Numbered from the stretch's first letter, positions 32,441-42,375 are shown. The stretch is DNA of 64,000 nt from Pachysolen tannophilus NRRL Y-2460 (GCA_001661245.1 KV454012.1:1188974-1252973); one strand, 5' to 3'. Notes: generated by a model from the letters alone, not told the origin. Numbers and translations are program-made.

Positions 32441-34624
32441 CTATACTTCCCTGTCAACAAAACTTTGGATCATTCCAATTTCGCTTTCTTCATATTCTTT
32501 TAATTTAACCTCGTCATCTTCAATAAAAGAGTTTGCTTGGATAAATTGTTTTCTTGGCATTCTTTTAGAAATTATTATTTCTCTGAACTTGGCAATATCA
32601 GGTGTAACAGTTGTCTTTTCGGTGTAAAACTTAGTACCATTTACAACATCAGCAGAGCATTTGTAGACATGTAACTTCAATAAATAATCACCGATACATT
32701 TTTTTCCAACTGTATGGATCAAAGTTGGATCCAATTTCACTAACAAATCTGAATAATCTGGTTTCGAATATTCTAATTTGACCAAGCCGGCTTCTAACAT
32801 CGTCTTGAAAATTGAATATCTAGCTTGCATGTGTGCTTGTCCCCATTTACCAGTATTTGGTTCCCAATACTCTATACCAATTAAACCAGCCCTTGCCATA
32901 GTTAAAAAGGATGTTAGTACAATCTTATCTTGAATCTCTTTTTTGCTGAAACCAAAAATTTCCAAGAAATCTGGGAAGAGTTGCAAATAAAGACCAACCA
33001 ATTCTGCTCTACATTCTTCCATAGAACCAGAAATACTACTGAAGACTGACCCCCAGGTTTCACCTTTCTTATAAAAAGTCTTAATTGGCTTTCCATCTAA
33101 GCCTAATGGAGGATTCTTAACATCAAAGTTGAAAGAACCATCTTGTAATTCAGAAAGTAACAAACCAGTTCCATGACCGAGCAACTCATGCGCACCAACT
33201 TGAACTTCAAATGCCTGAGTTGTATATTCATCGAATGTTTGTTGTAAAGAATCTTCAATGAATGTAACAGGTTTTTTAGATGACTTAGCAGATAAGATAT
33301 TTCCCAAGGAAACGTTTTTAAAACCGATAGTCATTCTAACATCATCATAATTTGGAATATTAATTCCTGCAGGAATACCACTTCCTGCAAATGTTAAGAC
33401 TTCCAAAGAGGTAAAATCAGGAGCAGTGAACTTCTCTTTTTCAAATTCCAGAGACCAAGGCAATTCTTTAATATACTTAGGAGCATTTTGAACTAAAGTT
33501 TGGAATTTAGCAGTACGTTCCTTATTAACCATTGCCACTAAGCCCTCCCATTCACCTCTAACTCCTGCAGGATCACGATAAGTTTCAATGAAACCGATGT
33601 TAGTTTCCACCGAAGGACCGTAATCTTTAACCCATTCTTTTTGGGATTCTTTGTGGGCATTCATTGAACCTGTTTGGAAAGATTCTATATAGTGAGAGAG
33701 CATTCTAGCTTGAATATCATTTGCAGCATGTTTTTTTGCATTTGATAAATTTTCAGCAATTTTGACAAATTCTTTTGAATGATCACCAAATTTGATGATC
33801 AATTTTGCCAGTTTCCCATTGTGTAACTTAAAAGGAATTTCATCCGGATAATAAGTAGTTTCATTTTTCAAGCTTGCACTAGCAACGTAAACTACAAATT
33901 CATCATCACTAATTTTTCCAACTCTTGTATTTTCAGGCATGATTTTTTCATTTGAGAGAGCAGCATTGACTGCTTCTGCTTCATCTTTTGAAACAACGTC
34001 TAAATAATAACCAGAAACATGACCTTTGTCTCTCCATCCTAAAAGTATGTTTTTACCGTCGAGCAGGTATAACAGGGTTTTAACTGATTGATAAAGTTTG
34101 GAAATATCTGGATTACCGATTGTTTCAATCAAAGTATCAAATTCTTCTACAGTTAACCTTGGAATAAATTTAACATCACCAAATGATTTATAATTCCCTA
34201 AATTACTTAAAAACATTGAACCATACTCTAAGTACGCCTTCACAGATTCGGATGATAATTTTGAATCAAAAAATTTTTCATAATTGCCGTTTACCTGTTT
34301 ATGAATTGAAATGATAAGATCAAAAATCAGTTCAGATTCTGGAGATACAGATCTCAACACAGCTCTTGTTCCCCAATGAGAACCTTTAGACATATAATGA
34401 GCATACTTCTTTTCATCTAGGGTCAATTGATCAAAATGATGTTTGGCGGACAACGAAATAACAGGAGCTTTTGTATCGGCAAAATACTCTGCAGTTTGGA
34501 TAGTACTACTACCACAAGACATGTTTCTTTTCGATAAATTAATACTAATGATATTTGCTTTATTTAACTTGATTGAAATTGAATTGATGCTTTTTAGGAA
34601 AAATGTTTTCCTAATACTATTCAT
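32441..34624 (-). CDS. Dipeptidyl peptidase III (M49 metallopeptidase)
   Basis: Zinc exopeptidase releasing dipeptides from peptide N termini, orthologous to S. cerevisiae YOL057W (711 residues). It has 727 residues. The M49 signature is HELLGH at 479-484 (zinc His479 and His484, catalytic Glu480), with the second motif EECRAE supplying the third zinc ligand. Other family blocks are ETNIGFIETYRDPAGVRGE, SLEVLTFAGSGIPAGINIP and KWGQAHMQARYSI. The first 34 residues (NSIRKTFFLKSINSISIKLNK) are basic, Ser-rich and lack acids, like a mitochondrial presequence. Met35 aligns near the usual cytosolic start. YOL057W is on the same S. cerevisiae arm as AVO1, IRA2 and WRS1. Confidence 0.94.
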   Translation of the reverse strand: MNSIRKTFFLKSINSISIKLNKANIISINLSKRNMSCGSSTIQTAEYFADTKAPVISLSAKHHFDQLTLDEKKYAHYMSKGSHWGTRAVLRSVSPESELIFDLIISIHKQVNGNYEKFFDSKLSSESVKAYLEYGSMFLSNLGNYKSFGDVKFIPRLTVEEFDTLIETIGNPDISKLYQSVKTLLYLLDGKNILLGWRDKGHVSGYYLDVVSKDEAEAVNAALSNEKIMPENTRVGKISDDEFVVYVASASLKNETTYYPDEIPFKLHNGKLAKLIIKFGDHSKEFVKIAENLSNAKKHAANDIQARMLSHYIESFQTGSMNAHKESQKEWVKDYGPSVETNIGFIETYRDPAGVRGEWEGLVAMVNKERTAKFQTLVQNAPKYIKELPWSLEFEKEKFTAPDFTSLEVLTFAGSGIPAGINIPNYDDVRMTIGFKNVSLGNILSAKSSKKPVTFIEDSLQQTFDEYTTQAFEVQVGAHELLGHGTGLLLSELQDGSFNFDVKNPPLGLDGKPIKTFYKKGETWGSVFSSISGSMEECRAELVGLYLQLFPDFLEIFGFSKKEIQDKIVLTSFLTMARAGLIGIEYWEPNTGKWGQAHMQARYSIFKTMLEAGLVKLEYSKPDYSDLLVKLDPTLIHTVGKKCIGDYLLKLHVYKCSADVVNGTKFYTEKTTVTPDIAKFREIIISKRMPRKQFIQANSFIEDDEVKLKEYEESEIGMIQSFVDREV

Positions 34625-34970
34625 CTAATTGATATTTGATTCTTATTTTAAAAAAAGCAACAATTCACAGTTTTTATATATAAATATACGTGGACCTTAT
34701 CTTGGAACTGTTTACGTTTGAATTTTGAAAAATTTCTCCACAAACATTGAAAACAAGTGAAAAATAAGTGAAAAACCCAAAGAATTCAAGAAAACTACAA
34801 ATTGATTTCTTCTATATCTAAATGAATATAAATAATTATATGCAGAGAAGTATATGAGAGGTCTATATATATATTCTATAAACAAAATAATGCCAATAAT
34901 TAGAGTTCCCGGTTTGAGTAGTAATAAATACAAAATATGAAAATAAAATATAAAAAATTAAAATACGATA
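34625..34970. other. Intergenic region DPP III / formate-nitrite-type transporter
   Basis: 346 bases, A/T-rich with TATATA words (about 34676-34690 and 34864-34875). It should hold the dipeptidyl peptidase promoter and the 3' end of the neighbouring transporter transcript. Nothing else seen. Confidence 0.5.
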
Positions 34971-37148
34971 TTATCCATTCAAGTAACTATCGATGCTCTC
35001 CGGATCATCATCTATTTTTTCGTACTCGTCCAAATCGTCGTTATTCGTTAAGCCTAAGTCTCCGTGTTCGCCATCATTACCATCCACACCATTTTCTTCA
35101 TTAGCTGAAGCAGCAGCAGCAGCAGCAGCTCCTGCCGCTGTGCTTCTTCTTCTTCTAGTTCTTGTAGTACCTGTATCCCTCGAACCGTCGCGTCCTTCTC
35201 TAATGTGATCACTTGCTGCTGTAGTTAACGCCACTGGCGCTGCTGATGCTGATTGACTATCTACGTTTGAAGAAGAAGAAGCATTATTAGGGTCCAGATT
35301 GTAATTTTGAGCTTGTCCCTGTCCCAGTGACTGAGATTCTTCTCTACTATGATTGAAATCGTCAACTTTTTGATGATGGGATACGTTTATGCTATCAGTA
35401 TGAATTCCAGCTATGTCATCTGCCATATTTGCAGCTCTTTGAGTGATTCCTGCCAGTGATGCTTTTCTCGAAACATCATAATAAGTATCACCTGTCGAGC
35501 CTTTCCCAAAACTTAAAAACCTGTTACGATTGCTATGGCTGTGGGGTCTCGTAGCGTCTCCAACACTATAATTTTTTTTAAATAGGTGAATATTTTTATT
35601 TTTATCGCTAGGTTGACCCTCCGTTTTTGTGCTAGCGCCAGCATTGGCATAATTATTAAGTTCAATTGCATCATTATCTAAAGTTGATTCAATATCTTTT
35701 TCTTTTCTTGATTTAACTCTGGTTATAATTCTTCTTAAATTTCCTGAAATTGTTTCCTTTTCTGGATCAAATGGGTTTGGATCATAACCTTCTTCGTCAG
35801 AGTTATTTATATAATTATCCCCAGAATTTTTGCCTTGATATTCACCTTCTATAGCAGTGTTTGGATCTGCAATAGATTTTTCTCTAAAATCAGGCAGACC
35901 CATATTGGCAACTGGGAATACATTTCGAGGAGATTTTACAAATTCTGCAGAGTTTGTAGTCACTACAGGTCTCAACTTATTCAATCTTGATCTCGTGGAA
36001 ACCGCTGAGCTATTACGTTGTAATCCAGTTGATCTTGCCGACTTAAAAGACCTAGAAGACATGCCAGATCTGGTAGAGAAATTTGTTCTTATTGGTATTA
36101 TTGAATTTGCTTCGTTTACCCTTTGTTGTTGTGGTTCTGCAGAAGCCGGGAAATAACTCTGAGGAGGTTGATTATTAGTCTTATCTTTTTCTTCAAAATC
36201 ATTTGATGATGATGAAAGACCCATATAATTGTTTGATGATGCAGCTGAAGAAATATGAGACTTTACTCTGACAACTCTTGAATCCATATTCAATTCTGGT
36301 TGTTCATCTCTCTCATCAAATTCTGGTAAGTTCAATTGTTTCTTATCTTTTTCAACAACAATCAAGTGAGAGTACCATGGTAGCCAAACACCAAATACAA
36401 TACCCCCGATACAGTTTCCTATTGCAGCTGGAATCATCAATTTCCATATGTAGGCACCAACACTATGAGGGGCACCATTAAGTAATCCAATTGGAATTAA
36501 ATACATATCTGCAACCACATGGTTAAACCCCATACTTACAAAAGTGCAAACAGGTAAGTACATCATTAAAAACTTAACGTGCAAAGGTTTAGCCATAATT
36601 TGTAAATATATAGCTAAACAAACACAAAAATTACATGGAATACTTTTAATCAATGTTTCGATAAATGAATATGCCATTTTTTGATCCACAATTTCGATTG
36701 AACCAGCAACCATATTAGCATCTTGGGTTGTCTTTGATAAATGACAAATCACATAGCACACAAATAAGTTTCCAGCTAGATTTCCGAAAAAACTAACAGT
36801 CCAACTTATAACCAAGTCTAGTATAGTTACAGCTCCTCTCAACACACCTACTGTGAAAAATAAAATATTCGAATTGAACAAATCAGCACCCATATTCACC
36901 ACATAGAAAAGCCCAAACGGATACAATGAGCCTTGTAGCAATCGTATTATCCCTGGGTTTGACAGATAAATCCCAGGGCATTCGGCTTGAGCTAATAAAT
37001 GTAACATACCACCACAACTAAACAACATTCCACCCATTATAGAATTCAATATTAACGTATCTATCTTCAATCTTGCTTTCTTCATTGACGTAGCCACCAC
37101 TGCAAGTGCAGCCTCATGAGTGTTTATATAGTAAGTGTCATCAGACAT
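34971..37148 (-). CDS. Formate/nitrite transporter family protein with long hydrophilic tail
   Basis: Membrane protein of the FNT family, orthologous in type to S. cerevisiae YHL008C (627 residues); this one has 725. Residues about 10-275 form six hydrophobic helices. Family features include NTHEAALAVVATSMKKARLK at the start, the SISWT-like ISWTVSFFGNLAGNLFVCY half-helix, CNFCVCLAIYLQ, and MGFNHVVADMYLIPIGLLNG with the pore His in NHVVADM. Substrates are probably small monoacids (acetate, formate, nitrite). The C-terminal 450 residues are hydrophilic, Ser/Arg-rich and contain poly-Ala (coded by GCT/GCA repeats near 35107-35130). They are presumably cytosolic and phosphorylated. Confidence 0.9.
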   Translation of the reverse strand: MSDDTYYINTHEAALAVVATSMKKARLKIDTLILNSIMGGMLFSCGGMLHLLAQAECPGIYLSNPGIIRLLQGSLYPFGLFYVVNMGADLFNSNILFFTVGVLRGAVTILDLVISWTVSFFGNLAGNLFVCYVICHLSKTTQDANMVAGSIEIVDQKMAYSFIETLIKSIPCNFCVCLAIYLQIMAKPLHVKFLMMYLPVCTFVSMGFNHVVADMYLIPIGLLNGAPHSVGAYIWKLMIPAAIGNCIGGIVFGVWLPWYSHLIVVEKDKKQLNLPEFDERDEQPELNMDSRVVRVKSHISSAASSNNYMGLSSSSNDFEEKDKTNNQPPQSYFPASAEPQQQRVNEANSIIPIRTNFSTRSGMSSRSFKSARSTGLQRNSSAVSTRSRLNKLRPVVTTNSAEFVKSPRNVFPVANMGLPDFREKSIADPNTAIEGEYQGKNSGDNYINNSDEEGYDPNPFDPEKETISGNLRRIITRVKSRKEKDIESTLDNDAIELNNYANAGASTKTEGQPSDKNKNIHLFKKNYSVGDATRPHSHSNRNRFLSFGKGSTGDTYYDVSRKASLAGITQRAANMADDIAGIHTDSINVSHHQKVDDFNHSREESQSLGQGQAQNYNLDPNNASSSSNVDSQSASAAPVALTTAASDHIREGRDGSRDTGTTRTRRRRSTAAGAAAAAAASANEENGVDGNDGEHGDLGLTNNDDLDEYEKIDDDPESIDSYLNG

Positions 37149-37706
37149 CTTTTCTTATGTGTCCAATAATTTATATATAGTCTTCCGAGCTTCCTTTACT
37201 TTCTGTTTCCCCTTCTTGTTCTCATCCAGATCAAACAAACTGCTGATCGAAAAATAAAAAACCACAAATAGTTTATATGAGCAACCTCGTAAAATAAAAA
37301 AAAGAAAAGCAAAACGCTCAACAAGTAATTACTTCAGGAAAGGGAACAAATAAATACTAATAAATAATATCTTTCAGGTCTTTTTATTATAATTTAAAGT
37401 CACCATAATAATAATAATAATAGGTAGAAAAATTGTGTGGTTTTATTTACCTAAAATGTATGGAGGAAAAAAAGCGCAAAAAAAAAAAAAAAAAAAAAAA
37501 AATTGTGAAAAAATTCGGGGTTTTTTCTCTTAGTGGAAAGTGGAATAAAAAGGAAATGAAGCAAAAGGTAAAAAAAGCTTTATAAACTAATTAATATGGG
37601 GGAAAATGTGAAAAGGTGAAAAAAGAAAATATTGTAGCTTATATGTGTTAGTATGTGAAAAGAAAAAAAGAAAAAAAGAAAAAAAAAGATTTTGTCTTAT
37701 TTGAAT
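37149..37706. other. Intergenic region FNT-type gene / Mpv17-type gene
   Basis: 558 bases. It holds AATAAT repeats (about 37407-37424), a 24-base A-run (37479-37502) and AAAAAGAAAAA-type repeats (37650-37690). Both flanking genes are on the minus strand, so it carries the FNT promoter and the downstream end of the Mpv17-type gene. No gene seen. Confidence 0.55.
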
Positions 37707-38390
37707 TCAGCCTATTGATGATAGTATTACATTCCAGATTAAACTTAAAATACAATTCATTGGGAATACCAAATTTTCCGGCAATATGGTAAACGCAAGG
37801 ATGGAAAAACTTGGCCATATGAAAAATGAAAGTTTTAATGTCTTTATGTAAGATGTCCTTAGGGCCAATTTGATATCGTTATTATCCCATATACAGCTGA
37901 ATATTATGAAAACCAATTGAAATGTTGGGTTACCTATGATTTGATCCATCAAGATTTTTTTAACGTTATTTTCTCTTGCGTTAACAAATATGAAATCGAT
38001 CCATAATTCTGAAAATAATCCATTAATAGCACCCCAAAGTAAGAATTTGAAAAACTTATTAGCAGAAAAATTTGACTTAAAAAATTGATCTATTGTTTGT
38101 CCTAAGATTGATGTAATTGATCCTAATAAACAAGATCCCAATAATCTATGATTAATAACTAATATATCATATTTTAAAAAAAAAACCACCGCCAGTAATG
38201 ATTCAACTAAAATTAGCAGAAGTAAATTTCTCCTAGAATGATAACTCTTAATAAATGATTTCTTATTATCAGCTATCGCTGGCTTAGGTATAGAATTATC
38301 ATCATCAAAATTTTCTTTCTTTGCTGTGAGGGAGCCTTGTCCAAACGCTGATAATTCTATATTATTTAAATTGACGTTTTTGTTTGACAT
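37707..38390 (-). CDS. Mpv17/PMP22 (Sym1) family membrane protein
   Basis: A 227-residue protein with about four hydrophobic segments after a hydrophilic 50-residue N terminus. The family layout is visible: LGSCLLGSITSILGQTIDQ, then LLWGAINGLFSELWIDFIF in place of the RxxxxGxxxxGPxxHxWY block, then KKILMDQIIGNPTFQLVF (usual VxxDQxxxxP), and the C-terminal LSFFIWPSFSILAFTILPE...LSLIWNVILSSIG matching the WPxxxxxNFxxVP and WNxxLS motifs. It resembles the diverged YOR292C-type member more than Sym1 itself. Location (vacuole, peroxisome or mitochondrion) is not clear; no presequence is seen. Confidence 0.8.
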   Translation of the reverse strand: MSNKNVNLNNIELSAFGQGSLTAKKENFDDDNSIPKPAIADNKKSFIKSYHSRRNLLLLILVESLLAVVFFLKYDILVINHRLLGSCLLGSITSILGQTIDQFFKSNFSANKFFKFLLWGAINGLFSELWIDFIFVNARENNVKKILMDQIIGNPTFQLVFIIFSCIWDNNDIKLALRTSYIKTLKLSFFIWPSFSILAFTILPENLVFPMNCILSLIWNVILSSIG

Positions 38391-39042
38391 TTACCATGTA
38401 TAATCTATATCTGTTACCTATATTAACTATGTTACCTATTAATTCCCATCTATCTAATTCCTGGAACTTCCCTTGAATATTCACTATAGATTGATCTATT
38501 ATAAGAAAATTAACGTCGACGTGTGTTTGTTGGTATATCAGTTGGGAATGGAATTTTATCTTTTTCACTTTTATAATAACTGAGATGAACGTCACTGAAA
38601 TAACGGACACGACGTACCCCACTCACATCAAAAAGTGACACAACAATTTAATAGCAGAAAAAATCCACTTTACAACAACGATAAGAACACCAAGACAATC
38701 TGATTAGATATATATATATATATATATATGTCTTGCAGTTATATGGGTATCATCTTATAAGATCAATCTTATATAGATATATAGATATTATTGTAAAAAC
38801 TCAGAAACTAACAAAAAAAAAAAAAAAAAAATGAGGCAAAACCTGTTGTTTTTATATGATTTTGAAAAGGGAAAATTTAATTACGTTTAAAGAATACAAC
38901 ATTTGAAATGTTGTATTGTTTTTAATTATCAATAATATTGAATTGGAACACAAGTACTTAAAGATGTAACTAATTCATGAAATAAAAAAAGAATGTCTCT
39001 ATATATTGTCACTATTTTCTAAAATAGGAGTGAGACGAAATT
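38391..39042. other. Divergent intergenic region with AT repeat and a 25-bp near-palindrome
   Basis: 652 bases upstream of both the Mpv17-type gene and the orphan at 39043. It includes an AT dinucleotide run (about 38708-38729), an A-run (38813-38830), and a perfect inverted repeat with 12-base arms and a 1-base centre at 38893-38917. A short open frame (38622-38362, minus) overlaps the Mpv17-type start and shows no domain, so it is not called. Confidence 0.5.
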
Positions 39043-39867
39043 ATGGAATTGGAATTGGAATTGTTAGCGCTTTCAAAGAAATATGATGAAAAAAATCATA
39101 GTGGAAATCAAAGTTCTTATAGTAAATCTCGTTATCAACAGATCAAGATTCTTTTCTTTGAAAGTGGATATATAAAAATGCCACCATTATGGAAATCATT
39201 TATAACAGTTTACGATAATTTTTTCATGGAAAACGAAAGGGATTTTTGTATTTTACCATCAGATCTTAATGAAAAAGAGTTGAAAATTGGATTTCAATTA
39301 TTTCAAAGAATTTGTCAATTACCTATTAGGTTAAGAGACTTAAAAAAAAATGAAAAACTTTCAATTTTACAATTTAATACACAATCATCATTATTAATTG
39401 AAAAGTCAATTAAAAATTATGCGAATTGGTTATTAAGTATGGAAAATAGTAAAGATATTTTTAATTATTTCCAAAATTGTTCTTATAAAGCTGAAAATTT
39501 TAATAACAAGAAAAAAATTTATTATGGTTCATACTTAATCATTACCAAACTCAATTCAAAATTTTTCTTAAAGACAAGAACTTCAAAGCAAAAATTAGAA
39601 AAGGAAAGGCAAAAACAATTATTAAAACTTGAATTTTTGAAAAAAAATCAATTGTCAAATGGTAAAATTGTTTTAATAGCGGAGATTATAGGATGTAACA
39701 TTCAATTTTGGATTTTTCATAATTCATTGGAGAAAACAATTTCTAAAGATTTAACCAGAATTAAATCCGAAATTGAATGTATTCAATTAGCTCTTAGAAT
39801 TACCATGATTATTGAATTCGCAAGACAAGAAATGAATAGTTGGTTATCTACCCCTTTTTCTAATTGA
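39043..39867 (+). CDS. Hypothetical protein, no recognised family
   Basis: 274 residues, unrecognised. It starts MELELELLALSKKYDEKNHSG, is Lys/Asn/Ile-rich (pI clearly basic), and has predicted helices around KSRYQQIKILFF, LPIRLRDLKKNEKL and a Lys/Glu coiled-coil-like segment KQKLEKERQKQLLKLEFLKK (about 178-197). There is no signal peptide, membrane span or zinc motif. Codon use is very A/T-rich, like its neighbours. Upstream stops occur in frame, so this ATG is the natural start. It could be a fast-evolving yeast gene with a distant orthologue. Confidence 0.65.
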   Translation: MELELELLALSKKYDEKNHSGNQSSYSKSRYQQIKILFFESGYIKMPPLWKSFITVYDNFFMENERDFCILPSDLNEKELKIGFQLFQRICQLPIRLRDLKKNEKLSILQFNTQSSLLIEKSIKNYANWLLSMENSKDIFNYFQNCSYKAENFNNKKKIYYGSYLIITKLNSKFFLKTRTSKQKLEKERQKQLLKLEFLKKNQLSNGKIVLIAEIIGCNIQFWIFHNSLEKTISKDLTRIKSEIECIQLALRITMIIEFARQEMNSWLSTPFSN

Positions 39868-40066
39868 CTACTGCTTATGGTTAGTAGTGTGCAAAATTTT
39901 TTTTTAAAAAAAAAAATTCCTTCTAGAAATTTGAGTGGAAATTTTTCATTTCATTCTTAAGATCCAAAACGTAAATTTAGCCCAAATTATAAGGTAAAAA
40001 AATTTAGCGTTTTGATAAACCAAAAAACATAGAATATAAAGACTTAAAATTAATTTTGTACTAGAG

Positions 40067-40631
40067 ATGGGCATTGTTCATAATCCAAACAACTGGTAAG
40101 TGGTATATTTTTTTCAAAAACGATTTGACTTGGTACCAAAAAGAATAAAAAGAACTCTAACCAAGAATTTTTTTTTTTTTTTTTTTTTTTTTTTCATGAA
40201 TTAGGCATTGGCTCGATAAAAACTGTTTACCTTGGAGTAAAACATATCTTGAAGAAAAACTTGGGAATACTGAGTTTAAAAATGATAAATTTCAAGTTAT
40301 TTTAACTAAAGTCAGTTCTGTAACTGGTGATTGTGATGTTACTCAAAGAAAGGGACAGACTAGATGTATTTTTGACTTACAATTGGAGTTTGAATCAAAA
40401 TTATCATTTTTGGAAGAAGAAGATGAAGACATCAATTTCACTATTTTACTTCCTGAATTTGGACATGATCAAGATGAAGATGATTATGATTTCATAATCA
40501 CTGGAGGTAATGCAGAGCTTAAAAAAATTATAAGAGATAATTTCATTCCACTAGTAAGGGCTAAATTACTCCAATTCCAAGGTGATTTAATTAAGGAACA
40601 TGACCAAAGTGTTAAGCACAATACTGATTAG
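40067..40631 (+). CDS. HCH1: Hsp90 co-chaperone Hch1 (AHA1 N-domain only), two exons
   Basis: Binds Hsp90 and stimulates its ATPase. Coding sequence is join(40067..40095, 40205..40631), 151 residues (S. cerevisiae Hch1 is 153). The 29-base exon 1 encodes MGIVHNPNN and two bases of the Trp codon. Exon 2 completes the family signature NNWHWLDKNCLPWSK. The RKGQ motif (DVTQRKGQTRCIFDLQ) known to matter for Hsp90 activation is present. The protein stops after GDLIKEHDQS, so the Aha1 C-terminal domain is absent, which distinguishes it from AHA1. Starting at the in-frame TTG at 40383 would miss half the protein. Confidence 0.95.
40096..40204 (+). other. Spliceosomal intron of HCH1
   Basis: A 109-base intron, donor GTAAGT at 40096-40101 and acceptor TTAG ending at 40204. 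It splits a Trp codon TG|G in the NNW-HW motif. The branch site is less clear than in IRA and RIB3: the best candidate is CTCTAAC near 40155, followed by a long T-run before the acceptor. Confidence 0.88.
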
Positions 40632-40859
40632 GTATCATATCACATTCATATATTATTTGTATACGTCTATTTATATAAAAAATGGGGGAATTATACACGG
40701 CCGTATAATAAGTATACATAAATAGAAAGTTTCCAAAAAAAATCTTTATATACATTTTAAGATAACGAGGGAAAAATATAAAAAAATAGTAAATAATAGT
40801 AAAATCAATATCTATAAACTTATTATACTAATTCACTCATTAGTTATTTATTCATATAT

Positions 40860-42116
40860 ATGGCTTCTCCTATTCCAGTGATATCACAGCCGTTTAAGAA
40901 ACATCAAGTTTTTGCAGCATTTTGGATATTTGGGTTATTAAACAATGTATTATATGTTGTTATATTATCTGCTGCCATTGATCTAGTAGGAGCTTTAGTT
41001 CCTAAAGCAACAGTATTACTTGCTGATGTTTTACCATCTTTATTGGTTAAGATACTGGCTCCTTTTTTTATTCAATTGATACCGTATAATTATAAAATTA
41101 CTGTAATTGTGCTGTTGGATATTTTAGGCATGTTAACCATTGTATATTCAGATAATACTTCTTGGAAACTTTTCGGGATTGTGTTGGCATCTTTGAGTTC
41201 AGGTTTGGGTGAAGTAAGTTTCTTACAATTGACCCATTATTATACCAATACTTCATTAAAAGCATTCAGCTCTGGAACAGGTGGTGCAGGATTAGTTGGT
41301 AGCTTTACATATTTTTTAATGACTACTGTCTTGGGGGTTTCAGTTAAAATCAGTTTGTTAGTATTCACAGTTGTTCCTTTTATCATAATCTTTGATTTTT
41401 TCTGGTTATTACCGACACCTGTTTTTCTGTTTGATCTTGAAAACAATGGTTTATCTTATGGTGAAATAGAAGATAATCTGGATAATAATAGTGGTAGTAT
41501 TAGATCTCTCAAATTTAATGATTTGAAATTAAATAAGGAATCATTCATTTTTTTGAAGAAACACGTTCTGAATGTTTGTAGGAAACTTGAGCTATTAATT
41601 GTTCCATTTATGATACCATTAACGACAGTATACATTGCTGAATATATAATCAATCAAGGTATCTCACCAACATTGCTTTTCTCTATTGATAAGACCCCTT
41701 TCAAAAAATATAGAGATTTGTATGTGGCATATGGAACTCTTTATCAATTAGGAGTATTTATATCAAGATCATCAGCGTCTTTCTACAGGATTAAAAGACT
41801 TTATATCCCATCATTACTTCAATTTATAAATTTGCTGATTTGTTTTGCACAGTCTTTATTTATGATAATTCCAAATGTAAATTTAGTGTTATTGTTAATG
41901 TTTTATGAAGGTTTACTAGGTGGTGCTTCTTATGTAAATACTTTTATGTTAGTTACAGAATCGGTGGATTTAGAAAATAGAGAATTTGCTATGGGTGCTG
42001 TTGGTGTCAGTGACAGCTTCGGTATTGTTGTTGCTGCATGCATAAGCATGTGGTTAGAACCTAAGTTGTGTCAATTTCAAGTAAGTGATGGAAGACCTTG
42101 GTGTAGAATGGAATGA
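40860..42116 (+). CDS. BTN1: Battenin/CLN3 family vacuolar membrane protein (Btn1/Yhc3)
   Basis: A 418-residue polytopic protein, orthologue of human CLN3 (S. cerevisiae Yhc3/Btn1 is 408), acting in vacuolar pH and basic amino-acid homeostasis. Conserved blocks: FWIFGLLNNVLYVVILSAA in the first helix; SSGLGEVSFLQLTHYY; SSGTGGAGLVGSFTYFL; the C-terminal YEGLLGGASYVNTFM; and FAMGAVGVSDSFGIVVAACIS. About ten hydrophobic helices and a hydrophilic central loop (about 195-235) are seen. Four CTG codons here (for example at 41057 and 41112) fall in or next to membrane helices, fitting leucine. Confidence 0.94.
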   Translation: MASPIPVISQPFKKHQVFAAFWIFGLLNNVLYVVILSAAIDLVGALVPKATVLLADVLPSLLVKILAPFFIQLIPYNYKITVIVLLDILGMLTIVYSDNTSWKLFGIVLASLSSGLGEVSFLQLTHYYTNTSLKAFSSGTGGAGLVGSFTYFLMTTVLGVSVKISLLVFTVVPFIIIFDFFWLLPTPVFLFDLENNGLSYGEIEDNLDNNSGSIRSLKFNDLKLNKESFIFLKKHVLNVCRKLELLIVPFMIPLTTVYIAEYIINQGISPTLLFSIDKTPFKKYRDLYVAYGTLYQLGVFISRSSASFYRIKRLYIPSLLQFINLLICFAQSLFMIIPNVNLVLLLMFYEGLLGGASYVNTFMLVTESVDLENREFAMGAVGVSDSFGIVVAACISMWLEPKLCQFQVSDGRPWCRME

Positions 42117-42375
42117 AATGTCGGCTTACTTTATATATTTAACTTATAATAATATGATCAAAATATTTGTAAAAGAAAATAAAATAGAATTATACATACA
42201 CAAAATTTTAAATGAAAATGCTACCCAATTATAATATCGATTGATGATAATAGATAAAACAATTCTATATATTGAACCTACCCCACCAAAAATAAAAATA
42301 ATAATAATAAAAAAAAAAAAAAATCATAATAATGAATACCCAATCTGATCTCTCAGTCTCTTTTGTACATATTAA

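Noticed and set aside
38362-38622. 86-codon minus-strand frame overlapping the Mpv17-type gene start
   Set aside because: No recognisable domain, overlaps the real start in another frame, and would leave no promoter for either.
40067-40631. AHA1 instead of HCH1
   Set aside because: Stop codon follows the N-terminal domain; no C-terminal Aha1 domain is present downstream before BTN1.
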